Source of the DNA: Kitasatospora terrestris
GTDB taxonomy: Bacteria; Actinomycetota; Actinomycetes; Streptomycetales; Streptomycetaceae
DNA: 64,000 nt
Direction: 5' to 3'
Assembly: GCF_039542905.1 (NCBI RefSeq)
Contig: NZ_BAABIS010000001.1
Coordinates: 744,001 to 808,000 of the forward strand
Shown piece by piece: positions 31,932 to 41,086 of this stretch. The notes beneath the pieces were generated by a model that saw only the letters and a program-made list of their open reading frames with translations, had not been told where the DNA came from and did no database searches. The position numbers and the translations under genes are program-made. Positions within the stretch are counted from its first letter, which is position 1; every line of letters begins with the position of its first letter.

Positions 31932-32460
31932 GGTACCGGACGCCGAGCCACTGCTCGGCGCCGAAGTCCACGAAGCGCTCGACCTCGGTGAACCCCAGCT
32001 TCTCGGCGACGCGCAGCGAGGCCGCGTGCGCGACCTGCGTGGAGAGCACCACCGGCTCGCCCGGACGCACGCCGGCGAGCCAGTCCAGTGCCGCCGCGCC
32101 CGCCTCGACGGCGTAGCCCCGTCCCCAGACCCGGGGCAGGAACAGGTAGCCGAGTTCGGTCTCCCCGCCCTCCGGCCGGATGTGCCCGACCCGCTCCACA
32201 CCGCGCCGGTCGAGCGTGATCACGCCGACCATCTCCCCGTCGAGCTCGACCACGAATACGCCGAAGCGCCGCCCGGGCAGCGTCGGCATGGCGATCTCCA
32301 CGTCCGCGCGCGACCGGGAGCCGCCGGTGTACGTGCCCACCTCCGGCGAGGAGAACAGCTCGACGAACGCCGCGCGGTCACGGGCCTCGGACTCGCGGAG
32401 CACGAGCCGTTCGGTCCGGATCGGAGCGGTCGGCCAGGCGTCAGATCCGTTGTCAGTCAT
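31921..32460 (-). CDS. GNAT-family N-acetyltransferase (RimJ-like)
   Basis: A 179-residue acyl-CoA-dependent transferase of the RimJ/RimL type: IRTERLVLRESEARDRAAFVEL at the start, FVVELDGEMVGVITLDRR, ELGYLFLPRVWGRGYAVEAGAAAL as the acetyl-CoA loop (R/Q-x2-G-x-G/A), and HAASLRVAEKLGFTEVERF. It acetylates an amine on a protein or small molecule that cannot be named from sequence. It follows the next gene on the same strand by 10 nt and may form a two-gene unit with it. Confidence 0.85.
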   Translation of the reverse strand: MTDNGSDAWPTAPIRTERLVLRESEARDRAAFVELFSSPEVGTYTGGSRSRADVEIAMPTLPGRRFGVFVVELDGEMVGVITLDRRGVERVGHIRPEGGETELGYLFLPRVWGRGYAVEAGAAALDWLAGVRPGEPVVLSTQVAHAASLRVAEKLGFTEVERFVDFGAEQWLGVRYPAA

Positions 32461-32470
32461 GACAGGCAAC

Positions 32471-32911
32471 CTATCCCACGCCCTCCGTGCCGGACCGGCC
32501 GAAGGCGAACTCGAGGACGGTGGGGAGGTCGGCCTCCCCCACGGCGGCCCGGAGGCCCGGCAGGATCCGTTCCAACTCCTCGTCGTCGATCGCGCCCAGG
32601 TACTCCTGGCGCAGCTCGTGGACGGCCCGGACCAGGTCGGGGCGCAACCGCATCCAGGCCCTCGAGGTGCGGATCTCCTCCTCCACGTGCTCGGTGAACC
32701 AGCGCATGACGTCCCAGGGGATGTCGACGTGCGGCCCGGCCGAGTCGAAGCAGAGGGTCGGCTCCCGCGCCGGGTCCTCGTCGGGGACGATCGCGATCGC
32801 CAGCGTGCGCTGCCGGCCGACGAGGTCGAGTTCCAGGCACCAGGCGTCGTCGGGCAGCGCGTAGAGCACGGTGATCGCGTACTCGCCACCAGGGTGGGGG
32901 ATGACGGGCAT
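32471..32911 (-). CDS. Hypothetical 146-residue protein
   Basis: A soluble protein with an N-terminal beta-rich half (YAITVLYALPDDAWCLELDLVG, TLAIAIVPDEDP, PTLCFDSAGPHVDIPWDVM) and a helical C-terminal half (VHELRQEYLGAIDDEELERILPGLR). It resembles uncharacterised actinobacterial proteins with a strand-strand-helix pattern, but the family is not recognised. It is 10 nt upstream of the acetyltransferase on the same strand. Confidence 0.65.
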   Translation of the reverse strand: MPVIPHPGGEYAITVLYALPDDAWCLELDLVGRQRTLAIAIVPDEDPAREPTLCFDSAGPHVDIPWDVMRWFTEHVEEEIRTSRAWMRLRPDLVRAVHELRQEYLGAIDDEELERILPGLRAAVGEADLPTVLEFAFGRSGTEGVG

Positions 32912-32943
32912 GGCCGCATGCTGTCACGGCCGCCCCGCGCGGC

Positions 32944-35661
32944 TCAGCCGGTTTTCTGCCTGGTCGGCGGTTCGCCCAGGGCGTGCGCGAGCTGGTCGCG
33001 GGAGGCGACGCCGAGCTTGGGGAAGGCCCGGTAGAGGTGGTGGCCGACGGTGCGGGGGCTGAGGAAGAGCTGGGCGGCGATCTCCCGGTTGCTGTGGCCC
33101 GCGGCGGCGAGGCGGACGACCTCGCGTTCCTGCGGGGTGAGCCGGCCGAGCGGGGTGGCGGTGGCGCTGGTGGCGTCGATCACCTCGCCGGTGCCGCGCA
33201 GTTCGGCGCGGGCGCGTTCGGCCCACGGCCGGGCGCCGGCCTTCTCGAAGGCCTCCATCGCCTCGCGCAGCACGCGCCGCGCGTCGGAGCGGCGCTTGCG
33301 GCGGCGCAGCCATTCGCCGTGGAGCAGGCGGGTGCGGGCGAGTTCCAGGCTGCCGCCGGCCTGCTCGCCGAGTGCCACGGCCGAGTCGAACGCCGCCTCG
33401 GCGTGTGCGTCGGTGCTGGTCAGGGCGCGGCAGCGGGCGGCGAGCGCGTGTGCGGCGGGGGTGGCGGACCGGGCGGCCCAGGCCTGGGCGCGGGCGGTGG
33501 CCGCGACGGCGGTCCGGTCGGCGCCGCTCCGCGCGGCGGCCTCGACGAGGTCGGGCAGCAGGAAGGCGTTGAGGACGGGTGGCCCGGTGAGGGGGTGGTC
33601 GAGGTGGGCGAGGGCCTGCGCGGGGTCGCCGCCGCCGAGGTGGTTGAGGGCCAGGGCGTGGTGCGCGTGCAGGACGGCCGCGCCGAGGTCGTGGGCGGTG
33701 GCGTGGGCGAGGGCGGTCTCGGCGAGCTCGCGGCTGCGCGGTTCGTCGCCTTCGATGGCGGCGCAGGCGGCGAGCGTGGTGCGCAGGTAGCAGGCGCGGT
33801 GGTCGAGTCCGGCGTACTGGGCGATCCGCAGGCCCTCGGCGGCTCCGGTGGCCGCGGATTCCAGCTCGCCGAGGGCGAGTCGGGCCTCGGCGAGCAGGTG
33901 CAGGCTGGTGGCCTGCCAGCCGAGCAGGCCCTGGGCCCGGCAGTGGGCGAGCAGCAGGGTGGCGAGGTCGCGGGCGAGGCCGTGGTCGGCGAGCGCGTGG
34001 GTGGCGTGGGCGGCCAGGAAGCGTTCGCTGAACAGCAGGTCGCCGTCGCGCGCCGCTCCTCCGAAGGGCCACTCCCGCACCGTTCCGCGGCCGCCGCCGT
34101 CCCCGTCGCCGTCCCCGTGGCCGTCCCCGTCCTCGTCGCCGTAGAGGGCGGCCGCGGCGGCGAGGGTGTCGTGCGGGCCGGTCGGCAGCGTGCGGGCCCG
34201 GGCCGCGACGCGTGCGACCAGCTCGGGCACCCCGGCCGACCGGGCGGCGTGGAAGGCTTCGACGAGGATCGGCCGGGCGGCGTCCGCGACGGCGAGCAGC
34301 ACCTCGACGGCCCGTACCGCCGATCCCTCGTTGAGTTGCAGCGCGGCCTGGACGCGGGCGAGTTCGGCGCTCTGCGCGGCGTCCTCGGTGCGCTCCAGCA
34401 GGGCGGCGACCCGCTGGAACTGTCCGGCGTCGGCGGCGGCCTGGGCCGCGGCGACCAGACGGCGCCGGCGGTCGGCGGGGTCGGGGCTGAGCTGGGAGGC
34501 GCGTTCGTGGGCGGCGGAGGCGCTGGCGGTGCCCTGGCGGCCGGTGGCGCGTTCGGCGGCCAGGTCGAGCTCCCGGGCGACCGTCTCGTCGGGTGCGGTG
34601 GCGGCGGCCGCCCGGTGCCAGGCCCGGCGGTCGGCGTGTTCCGCGCCGTCGAGGGTGTCGGCGAGGGCCCGGTGGGCGGCGATCCGCCGGGCGAGGGTGG
34701 CGCTGCGGTAGGCGGCGGCGCGGACCAGCGGGTGGCGGAAGACCAGGGTGGTGCCGTCGAGGCGTATCAGGTCGGCGGTCTCGGCCGCTTCGAGGGCCTC
34801 CGGCGTGGCCCCGGCGGCGCGCAGCACGGTCGCCAGGTCGCCGGTGTCGTCGGCGGCGGCGACCAGCAGCGCGGCGCGGGTCGGGGCCGGGAGCCGGTCG
34901 ATCCGGGCGCCGAACGCGGCGCGGACCCGGTTGGACGGGCTGGGGTCGCCGGGTGCGGCGGGCAGCGGTCCGAGCAGGCCGGTCCGCTGCTCGGCGCTGA
35001 GCGAGCGCGGCAGCTCGATCAGGGCGAGCGGGTTGCCGGCGGCCTCGGCGGCGATCCGCTCGCGGACGTGCGGCGGGAGCCCGGCGGCGTCCCGGCCGTC
35101 GAGCAGCGCGGTGACGGCGGCCGGGTCGAGGGCGTCCAGGCGCAGCTCGGGCAGGCCGAGCGGCTGCGGTTCGCGCATCGCGAAGACCATCACCACGCCC
35201 TCGGCGTCCAGCCGCCGGGCCGCGAAGGCGAGGGCGTCGAGCGACGGTCGGTCGAGCCACTGCGCGTCGTCGACCAGGCAGAGCACCGGGTCCTCGCCCG
35301 CGTGCTCGGACAGCAGGGTGAGGACGGCGAGGCCGGTCAGGAAGCGGTCCTGCCCGCCGGCCGCCGCCAGGCCGAAGGCCGAACGCAGCGCGTCCGCCTG
35401 CGGCCCGGGCAGGACGCCGAGCCGGTCGAGCGCGGGGCGCAGCAGCTGGTGCAGGGCGGCGAAGGGAAGTTCGGTCTCCGCCTCGATGCCGACGGTGCGC
35501 AGCACCCGGGCCCGCCCGGCGCCGGCGGCCAGCTCGTCGAGGAGCGCGGTCTTGCCGATGCCGGCCTCCCCGTACAGCACCAGTGCCGCGCTGGTGCCGC
35601 CCGCCGCCTCCGCCAACAGGCCTCTGAGCAGGCCCGATTCCCCGTCCCGACCGTAGAGCAT
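32944..35661 (-). CDS. Large ATPase LuxR-family regulator (LAL type)
   Basis: 905 residues: MLYGRDGE start, Walker A VLYGEAGIGKTALLDEL (~30), Walker B PVLCLVDDAQWLDRPSLDAL (~125), sensor MVFAMRE, a long helical-repeat region, and a C-terminal LuxR helix-turn-helix (LTPQEREVVRLAAAGHSNRE and LFLSPRTVGHHLYRAF). It is an ATP-dependent transcription activator with unknown inducer. Codons for an Asp/Gly run (DGDGHGDGDGDGGG) in the middle create a 12-bp-type repeat. It diverges from the acetyltransferase gene at 35820, a possible target. Confidence 0.9.
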   Translation of the reverse strand: MLYGRDGESGLLRGLLAEAAGGTSAALVLYGEAGIGKTALLDELAAGAGRARVLRTVGIEAETELPFAALHQLLRPALDRLGVLPGPQADALRSAFGLAAAGGQDRFLTGLAVLTLLSEHAGEDPVLCLVDDAQWLDRPSLDALAFAARRLDAEGVVMVFAMREPQPLGLPELRLDALDPAAVTALLDGRDAAGLPPHVRERIAAEAAGNPLALIELPRSLSAEQRTGLLGPLPAAPGDPSPSNRVRAAFGARIDRLPAPTRAALLVAAADDTGDLATVLRAAGATPEALEAAETADLIRLDGTTLVFRHPLVRAAAYRSATLARRIAAHRALADTLDGAEHADRRAWHRAAAATAPDETVARELDLAAERATGRQGTASASAAHERASQLSPDPADRRRRLVAAAQAAADAGQFQRVAALLERTEDAAQSAELARVQAALQLNEGSAVRAVEVLLAVADAARPILVEAFHAARSAGVPELVARVAARARTLPTGPHDTLAAAAALYGDEDGDGHGDGDGDGGGRGTVREWPFGGAARDGDLLFSERFLAAHATHALADHGLARDLATLLLAHCRAQGLLGWQATSLHLLAEARLALGELESAATGAAEGLRIAQYAGLDHRACYLRTTLAACAAIEGDEPRSRELAETALAHATAHDLGAAVLHAHHALALNHLGGGDPAQALAHLDHPLTGPPVLNAFLLPDLVEAAARSGADRTAVAATARAQAWAARSATPAAHALAARCRALTSTDAHAEAAFDSAVALGEQAGGSLELARTRLLHGEWLRRRKRRSDARRVLREAMEAFEKAGARPWAERARAELRGTGEVIDATSATATPLGRLTPQEREVVRLAAAGHSNREIAAQLFLSPRTVGHHLYRAFPKLGVASRDQLAHALGEPPTRQKTG
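34085..34150. repeat. Low-complexity CCGTCCCCGTCG-type repeats inside the LuxR gene
   Basis: Short imperfect 6/12-bp repeats encode an Asp-Gly-rich run of about 20 residues in the helical middle of the regulator. Similar runs elsewhere mark flexible insertions and vary by slippage. Confidence 0.65.
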
Positions 35662-35819
35662 CCGGGGAGTCTACCGGGCACGACCTACCTGCCCCGCCGG
35701 CCTGCCGCCGGTCGCATTGGGTCATGGTGACTGATTCGCGGCCGGTCTGTCGGTCCGTAAGGTCTGACGTGTTGCGAGAACGCACCCGGCACCGGCCGGG
35801 GCAGACCACTGGAGACAGA

Positions 35820-36302
35820 GTGACCTTCACCATCGAGACCGCCCGGCTGCGCCTGCGCCCGTACACCCGGGAGGAGGCCGAGCTGATCGTGGCCGGCGGG
35901 CGGCCCGAGAGCGCCTGGTGCGCGGGCTTCCCCCGGGAGGACGACCGGGACGTGGCCCGGATGTTCCTCGGGCTGCCGGAGGGCGAGCCGCTCTTCGGCC
36001 CCCTGATGATCGAACTGCAGAGCACCGACCAGGTGATCGGCGGGATCGGCCTGTTCGGCCCGCCGGACGAGTCCGGCACCGTCGGGCTCGGGTACGGCGT
36101 GGCGCCCGAGGTCGAGGGCCGCGGCTACGCCACCGAGGCGCTGCTGGGCCTGCTGCACACGGCGTTCGCGGACGAGCGGGTCCGGCGCGCGGTCGCCGAC
36201 ACCACCCACGACAACCTCGGCTCCCAGCGGGTGCTGGAGAAGGCCGGCCTGCGGCGGACCTCCTCCGACGAGACCCTCCACCACTACTCCCTCACCAACT
36301 GA
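35820..36302 (+). CDS. GNAT-family N-acetyltransferase
   Basis: A 160-residue transferase: FTIETARLRLRPYTREEAEL, LMIELQSTDQVIGGIGLF, VGLGYGVAPEVEGRGYATEALLGLL (acetyl-CoA loop) and THDNLGSQRVLEKAGLRRTS. It belongs to the RimJ/RimL-like group. GGAG lies 6 nt before the chosen GTG; the frame is open further upstream without protein character. It is 11 nt before the dihydrofolate-reductase-like gene, with which it is probably co-transcribed. Confidence 0.87.
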   Translation: MTFTIETARLRLRPYTREEAELIVAGGRPESAWCAGFPREDDRDVARMFLGLPEGEPLFGPLMIELQSTDQVIGGIGLFGPPDESGTVGLGYGVAPEVEGRGYATEALLGLLHTAFADERVRRAVADTTHDNLGSQRVLEKAGLRRTSSDETLHHYSLTN

Positions 36303-36313
36303 GAGGCCACCGC

Positions 36314-36904
36314 ATGCGCACCCTGACCTACTACGTCGCCACCACCCTGGACGGCTTCATCGCGGGCGCCGACGGCGGCGACCCCAGCGGGCCCGACGGG
36401 TTCTTCCCCGTCACCCCGGACTACCTGGAGCACATCGTCACCCACTACCCGGAGACCCTTCCCGGCCCGGCCCGCGCGGCGCTCGGCGTCACCGCGCCCG
36501 GGACGCGCTTCGACACCGTCGTGGAGGGCCGCCGCTCGTACCAGATCGGGCTGGACGCCGGCGTCGCCGACGCCTACCCGCACCTGCGCCACCTGGTGTT
36601 CTCCCGGACCCTCACCGAGAGCCCCGACCCGGCCGTCGAACTGGTCGCCGACGACCCGGTGGCGAAGGTCCGGGAGCTCAAGTCCGAGGACGGCGGCGGC
36701 ATCTGGCTGGTCGGCGGCGCCGAGCTGGCCGGCGCGCTGTACGGCGAGATCGACGAACTGGTGCTCAAGGTCAGCCCGGTCACCGTCGGCGCGGGCATCC
36801 CGCTGTTCGCAGGCAAGCACGGCACCGACCCGCGCACCTTCGCACTCGCCGACCAGGTGGTGCTGCCGGGCGGCGCCATGTTCCTCACGTACACCCGCCG
36901 CTGA
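36314..36904 (+). CDS. Dihydrofolate-reductase-family protein (RibD C-terminal-like)
   Basis: A 196-residue protein of the RibD-C/DHFR fold: RTLTYYVATTLDGFIAGADGG at the start, VVEGRRSYQIGLDAG, LVFSRTL, GGGIWLVGGAELAGAL (NADPH site) and VGAGIPLFAG. Family members are reductases of pteridine- or flavin-like substrates, but most are uncharacterised. The ATG follows GAGAGG. It forms a likely two-gene unit with the preceding acetyltransferase. Confidence 0.87.
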   Translation: MRTLTYYVATTLDGFIAGADGGDPSGPDGFFPVTPDYLEHIVTHYPETLPGPARAALGVTAPGTRFDTVVEGRRSYQIGLDAGVADAYPHLRHLVFSRTLTESPDPAVELVADDPVAKVRELKSEDGGGIWLVGGAELAGALYGEIDELVLKVSPVTVGAGIPLFAGKHGTDPRTFALADQVVLPGGAMFLTYTRR

Positions 36905-37020
36905 GCGGCGAAGCCCCGGCCTCACCTGCGAAGAAACGATTCGCCTCCTGGCCACCCGTCAGGGCAGACTTCCGCCTCGGACGTCCGTCCGTCGACCGCA
37001 CCGCCCGGAGGATCCGCCGC

Positions 37021-38085
37021 ATGACCGACCCCGCCCAGCCCGGTGGCCCGCAGGCCGCCGGGGAGCCGGCCGCCTTCAACCCCTGGGCGCCGCCGGACGC
37101 CGGGGCGGCGTCCGGAACGGCGACCGCCCCGGCCCCGGCTCCGGGTCTGCCGCCGGGTCCGGGTGCGACTGGGGCTCCGCCGTCGTCCCCGGCTCCGGAC
37201 CTGAACGCCGGTGGCGGCCCGGTCGTGCCGTACTGGACACCGTTCCCGCAGCCCGTGCCGCCGCCCCGCAACGGTCTCGGCACCGCGGCGATGACGCTCG
37301 GGATCGTCGGCACCGTCCTCGGCCTGACGTTCTTCTTCTGGGTCGCCTGGCTCCCGGCCCTGCTCGCCGTCGTCCTCGGCTCCGTCGCCCTCGGCCACGT
37401 CCGCAAGGGCCTGGCGAACAACCGGGCCATGGCCCTGGCGGGAGTGGTCCTCGGCGTGAGCGGCCTGCTCTTCTCGGTCGGCGGCGGCGTGGTCCTCGCG
37501 GTACGGGTCCACTCCGCCCACCAGGCGCAGCGCGCGGCGACAGCCGCCGCCGACGCCGAGGCCCAGCGGCGACGGGAGGAGGCGGACCGGCTGCGCGAGA
37601 AGCTCGATGCCGAGGAGGCGGTCCGGCGCGAGCAGAAGGCGGCCGAGGACCGGAAGAAGGCGCTGGACGAGGCGGCCCGGAAGCTGTCGTTCGGCGGGTC
37701 CTACACCTTCGAGGAGACCGGCCTGAAGGTCACCCTGGCCGCTCCGAAGCCGTTCGTCCCGGACGAGTCCGTCTTCGAGGCACCCAAGAACGCCAAGGTC
37801 GTCGTCCTGTCCGTCACCCTGGTCAACACCGGTTCGGCGACCCTCTCGATGAGCGGCTCCCAGGTGCTCTTCGTCAAGGACGCCAACGGCAAGCTGCTCT
37901 TCCAACTCATCGACATCACCGGGCGGGTCCACCCGATCCCGGACTCCCTCGCCCCGGGTCAGTCGGTCTCCGCCCAGGAGGTGTACGCCCTGCCCAACGG
38001 CACGACCGACACCATCTCCGTCCAGTTCTCCCACGGCGAGGGCCTCAAGCGGCGCGAGGTCGTCTGGGCCGGATCCCCCGGCTGA
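37021..38085 (+). CDS. Membrane protein with DUF4190 and DUF4352 domains
   Basis: 354 residues. A proline/alanine-rich cytoplasmic N-terminus (~1-75), two membrane segments of DUF4190 type (AAMTLGIVGTVLGLTFFFWV, LAGVVLGVSGLLFSVGGGVV), an alanine/glutamate-rich coiled coil (~165-225, RREEADRLREKLDAEEAVRR) and an extracytoplasmic DUF4352 immunoglobulin-like domain (~235-350, TFEETGLKVTLAAPKPF, KVVVLSVTLVNTGSATLSM). Related proteins in actinomycetes are of unknown function; an envelope role is likely. It is a single gene between unrelated neighbours. Confidence 0.82.
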   Translation: MTDPAQPGGPQAAGEPAAFNPWAPPDAGAASGTATAPAPAPGLPPGPGATGAPPSSPAPDLNAGGGPVVPYWTPFPQPVPPPRNGLGTAAMTLGIVGTVLGLTFFFWVAWLPALLAVVLGSVALGHVRKGLANNRAMALAGVVLGVSGLLFSVGGGVVLAVRVHSAHQAQRAATAAADAEAQRRREEADRLREKLDAEEAVRREQKAAEDRKKALDEAARKLSFGGSYTFEETGLKVTLAAPKPFVPDESVFEAPKNAKVVVLSVTLVNTGSATLSMSGSQVLFVKDANGKLLFQLIDITGRVHPIPDSLAPGQSVSAQEVYALPNGTTDTISVQFSHGEGLKRREVVWAGSPG

Positions 38086-38149
38086 CCCGGCTGACCCGGC
38101 CCACCCGGTTCGTCACCCGGGTCACCCCTCACCGGCCGACAGGCGCCGA

Positions 38150-38698
38150 TCAGCGCCGGCCGGCGAGGCGGTGCGGCCCGAGGTAGTAGGACAGCGCGGC
38201 GTGCGACGGGCCGTCGGAGATCCCCCCGTCGGTGAGCAGCGCGACCACGTCCTCCTCCGGCAGCCACTCCACCCGGGCCGCCTCCGACACGTCCTGCGGC
38301 TCGCCCACCCGCGTGCAGCCGGTCACGTGGAAGGAGCGGAAGTGCGCGTCGGAGATGCCCGCCATCGCGAAGTACTCCGTCAGCGGCTCCACCCGGCCGG
38401 GCCGCCAGCCCGTCTCCTCCTCCACCTCCCGGGTGATCGCCTCGACCGGCGCCTCCCCCGGGTCCGCCCAGCCGGCCGGCACCTCCCAGCCCCACCGCCC
38501 GGTGATGAACCGGTGCCGGTGGATCAGCAGGAACTCGCCCGCCTCGTTGGTCACCACGGCCGTGGTCGACGCGCGCGGGCAGTGGACGACGTGGTGCTCG
38601 ATCCGGCCCGTGCCGGGCACCTCCACGTCCTGCAGCCACACCTCCACCCACGGGCTCCCGTACACCTGCCGCCGCCCGAAGGTCCGCCACTCCACCAC
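38150..38698 (-). CDS. Nudix hydrolase
   Basis: A 182-residue hydrolase of nucleoside-diphosphate-linked compounds. The Nudix box is complete: GWADPGEAPVEAITREVEEE followed by TGW, with the REVEEE metal-binding glutamates. The N-terminus (VYGSPWVEVWLQDVEVPG) and the ending are like ADP-ribose/ADP-sugar pyrophosphatases, but substrate preference cannot be fixed. The ATG is the only reasonable start. Convergent with the DUF4352 gene. Confidence 0.9.
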   Translation of the reverse strand: MVEWRTFGRRQVYGSPWVEVWLQDVEVPGTGRIEHHVVHCPRASTTAVVTNEAGEFLLIHRHRFITGRWGWEVPAGWADPGEAPVEAITREVEEETGWRPGRVEPLTEYFAMAGISDAHFRSFHVTGCTRVGEPQDVSEAARVEWLPEEDVVALLTDGGISDGPSHAALSYYLGPHRLAGRR

Positions 38699-38792
38699 GC
38701 CCGGCCTCCTCGACCCGCCATCCGCCGCCCGAGCCTCTCACGCGCCCGGCCCCGACCGACGGAGTGTCAGCCGGACGGCCTAGTCTCTCCGC

Positions 38793-39821
38793 ATGCAGAA
38801 CGTGACGGCGCAGCAGACGACCGAGCAGGCCGAGGCGATGGAGGCGGGCGGTGTCGAGGTGCTGGCGGCCGGGCTCGCCGATCCTTCGGCGGCGGTCCGC
38901 GATGCCGCGCTGACCGCGCTGCGCCGTCTCGGGACGGCCGCCCGGCCCGCGCTCGCCGCCGTCCTGCCGCTGCTCGGCAACCGGCGGGAGGAGACCTCGG
39001 CCCGCTGGGTCCTGGAGGCGATGGGCCCCTCGGTCGTCCCCGAGCTGCTGGCCGTCCGGGCCGGCGGCCCGGGCCGGCTGCGCCGGCACGCCCTGCATGC
39101 CCTCGCCCACCTCGGGGGCTGCGCCGGGCTGACGGACCGCGACCGGGCCGCGCTGGAGCGCCTGGTGCGCATCAAGCTGCTGGACGACCCGGTCCCCGAC
39201 GAGCTCTGGGACCACCAGTGGATCGCCGTCCCGGGCGACACCTACGAGGCGGCGTTCGAGGCACTGGGGCTCTGCGACCGGATCCCCGCCACCCTGGCGA
39301 TGGGCCTGTCCGGCCGGATGCACGACGAAGCCTCCGTCACCCTCCCCGACGGCACCCTGCGGGTGGCGGAGCGGGTGTTCGTCACACCCGAGATCGGCGG
39401 CTGGCGGCTGTTCTTCGGGCGCGCCCTGCTGAACAGCCCCGACAACGGCTCGCTCGAACGGGTCGCCGACGCCTGCGGCCAGGCGCACTACCACTACCGC
39501 GACGAGTACGAGGACTGCCACCACTGGGCCGTCGCCGAGCGGGGCCGCGGCGTCGTCCGCTCCTACCAGACCTACCGCGAACCGGCGTTCACGGGCGAGC
39601 CGCTGGCGTGGGAGGAGCCGCAGACCGACGACCCGCTCTGGGAGCCGGGCAGGTACGAGCCCAACGCCTCGCTCGAGTGCGACGCCCACGCCGTCGCCGG
39701 CCGGCTCTCCGTCGACCCGGAGGAGATCGACGAGGACACCCCGATGACCGGCCACGGCTGGTTCGCCCTGACCGCCCCCGGCGTCGGCCACGGCGCGTTC
39801 GCCGGTGTCCTGACGATCTGA
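38793..39821 (+). CDS. HEAT-repeat protein
   Basis: 342 residues. The N-terminal ~110 residues contain HEAT/PBS-lyase-like repeats (VLAAGLADPSAAVRDAALTA, ARPALAAVLPLLGNRREETS, RLRRHALHALAHLGG). The remainder is an uncharacterised domain (WDHQWIAVPGDTYEAAFEAL, FGRALLNSPDNGSLERVADA, YHYRDEYEDCHHWAVAE) with many acidic and aromatic residues. It probably mediates protein interaction; the partner is unknown. There is no Shine-Dalgarno before the ATG; TAGTCT 8 nt upstream may be a -10 box for a leaderless message. Confidence 0.75.
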   Translation: MQNVTAQQTTEQAEAMEAGGVEVLAAGLADPSAAVRDAALTALRRLGTAARPALAAVLPLLGNRREETSARWVLEAMGPSVVPELLAVRAGGPGRLRRHALHALAHLGGCAGLTDRDRAALERLVRIKLLDDPVPDELWDHQWIAVPGDTYEAAFEALGLCDRIPATLAMGLSGRMHDEASVTLPDGTLRVAERVFVTPEIGGWRLFFGRALLNSPDNGSLERVADACGQAHYHYRDEYEDCHHWAVAERGRGVVRSYQTYREPAFTGEPLAWEEPQTDDPLWEPGRYEPNASLECDAHAVAGRLSVDPEEIDEDTPMTGHGWFALTAPGVGHGAFAGVLTI

Positions 39822-39972
39822 CGGTCTGACGGTCTGACCGCTGGACGCGGCTGCTCCACCGAGCTCGTTCCCCTTGGATCTGCAGGTCGTGGCGCTGCTA
39901 CGGGTTGTCGCCGGAGATCCGAGTCCGTCGGCCGGCAGCGGCAGATCGGCCCTCGTTCAGAGGTCTCGACGG

Positions 39973-40545
39973 CTACTCGACGGTGTCCCTGCGCCGTACG
40001 TGCAGATGGCCGTCGCGGGGGAAGGCGGGCGGTGCCGCGGCGAGGACCCTGTCGAAGGCGTACCGGCTCTTCTCCGCCACTCGGCACGAGGCCGGGTTGT
40101 CCACCTGGTGCAGGAGTTCGAGCCGCGTCAGCCCGTCGGGCCCCAGGGTGCCGAAGGCCCAGCCGGTGAGGGCCTCCAGAGCCCGCGGCGCCACACCCTT
40201 GCCCCGGGCGTGCGCCGCGGTCCAATAGCCCACCTCCGCGGACGGCTTGCCGGGGGCTGCCTCCTTGAGGACAACATTGCCCACCAACTGCCCGTGCGGT
40301 GTGCCGGGTTGCGTTTCGAGGACCGCGAAGCCGAATCGGCCTCCCGTCGCCCAGCCCCGCTGCTCGGTCTGCACCCACCGCATCGCGTCGTCGTCGTCCT
40401 CAACGACGGAGTTCGTCCAGCGGCGCAACACCGGGTCCTGGAACACTTCCACCAGCGCGGGAACATCCTCCGTGCCCCAGGGACGAAGCAGGAGGGCGGG
40501 AGCGGCCGGCAACGCGGCCGCGTGCAGGACGACGGTGTTGTGCAT
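39973..40545 (-). CDS. GNAT-family N-acetyltransferase (RimJ-like)
   Basis: 190 residues: PALLLRPWGTEDVPALVEVF, VLETQPGTPHGQLVGNVVL, VGYWTAAHARGKGVAPRALEAL (acetyl-CoA loop, R-G-K-G-V-A) and NPASCRVAEKSRYAFDRVL. A standard RimJ/RimL-type transferase of unknown substrate. The ATG at 40545 begins a clean N-terminus (MHNTVVLHAAALP); a longer reading adds 24 alanine-rich residues. Convergent with the HEAT-repeat gene across 150 nt in which only short TGACGGTC repeats (39822-39838) were seen. Confidence 0.87.
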   Translation of the reverse strand: MHNTVVLHAAALPAAPALLLRPWGTEDVPALVEVFQDPVLRRWTNSVVEDDDDAMRWVQTEQRGWATGGRFGFAVLETQPGTPHGQLVGNVVLKEAAPGKPSAEVGYWTAAHARGKGVAPRALEALTGWAFGTLGPDGLTRLELLHQVDNPASCRVAEKSRYAFDRVLAAAPPAFPRDGHLHVRRRDTVE

Positions 40546-40762
40546 CAGTCGATCGTAGGCGAGAGGGCTCCCCCCGGCACCGACGGATCCGGCCCGGGCC
40601 GCAGTCGCCCGGTCCACACCTCATGGCCCTCGGGCGGAGCGGGCTCACCGGCGGTTCGGGCAGAATGAGGACATGACGATGTGAAGAGCACCGGCCGGGC
40701 GGAAGGCCTGGCGCGCGCGGGGAAACGACTGGTTCGTCCGCGATGGTGACCGCTGGCTCTGC

Positions 40763-41008
40763 GTGGTGTGCCACGAGCCCGTCCGGTCGTACGAGTACCG
40801 CTGCCACCCTCCCGGGTCCTCCGGTTTCGAGCGGTGCATCGGGTTCGTGTGGTGTTCCGGGTGCCGGATCTACTGGGCCACGATGGTCCACGTCCCGCGC
40901 AGGCGGGTCCTGGTCGACGCCCTGGCGTCGCTGCGTGCCGACGACCGCGCGCAGTTGCTGCGCAGGGAGTCCGCGCTGATCGACTACCTGGACGGTCACA
41001 TGCCGTAG
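40763..41008 (+). CDS. Cysteine-rich hypothetical protein, probably 5'-disrupted
   Basis: 81 residues from the first in-frame GTG, with Cys pairs (VVCHEPVRSYEYRC, CIGFVWCSGCRIYW) suggesting a small zinc-binding domain. Protein character clearly continues upstream of this GTG in the same frame (KAWRARGNDWFVRDGDRWLC) back to an in-frame TGA at 40682-40684, just three codons after a well-placed ATG (40673, after GAGG). No other canonical start exists in between. Either the gene carries a nonsense mutation at codon 4 or it uses an unrecognised start. Confidence 0.5.
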   Translation: MVCHEPVRSYEYRCHPPGSSGFERCIGFVWCSGCRIYWATMVHVPRRRVLVDALASLRADDRAQLLRRESALIDYLDGHMP

Positions 41009-41086
41009 TCCGGACGGAATTTCGAAGGTTTTTACTTTCTCATTACCATGGTGGCGGTCATTCCCGCCGAGGAGAGGACTGCCACC

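Noticed and set aside
32983..35730. A 915-codon plus-strand open frame opposite the second LuxR gene
   Set aside because: Antisense artefact of high third-position GC; no motif, while the minus strand encodes a complete LAL regulator.
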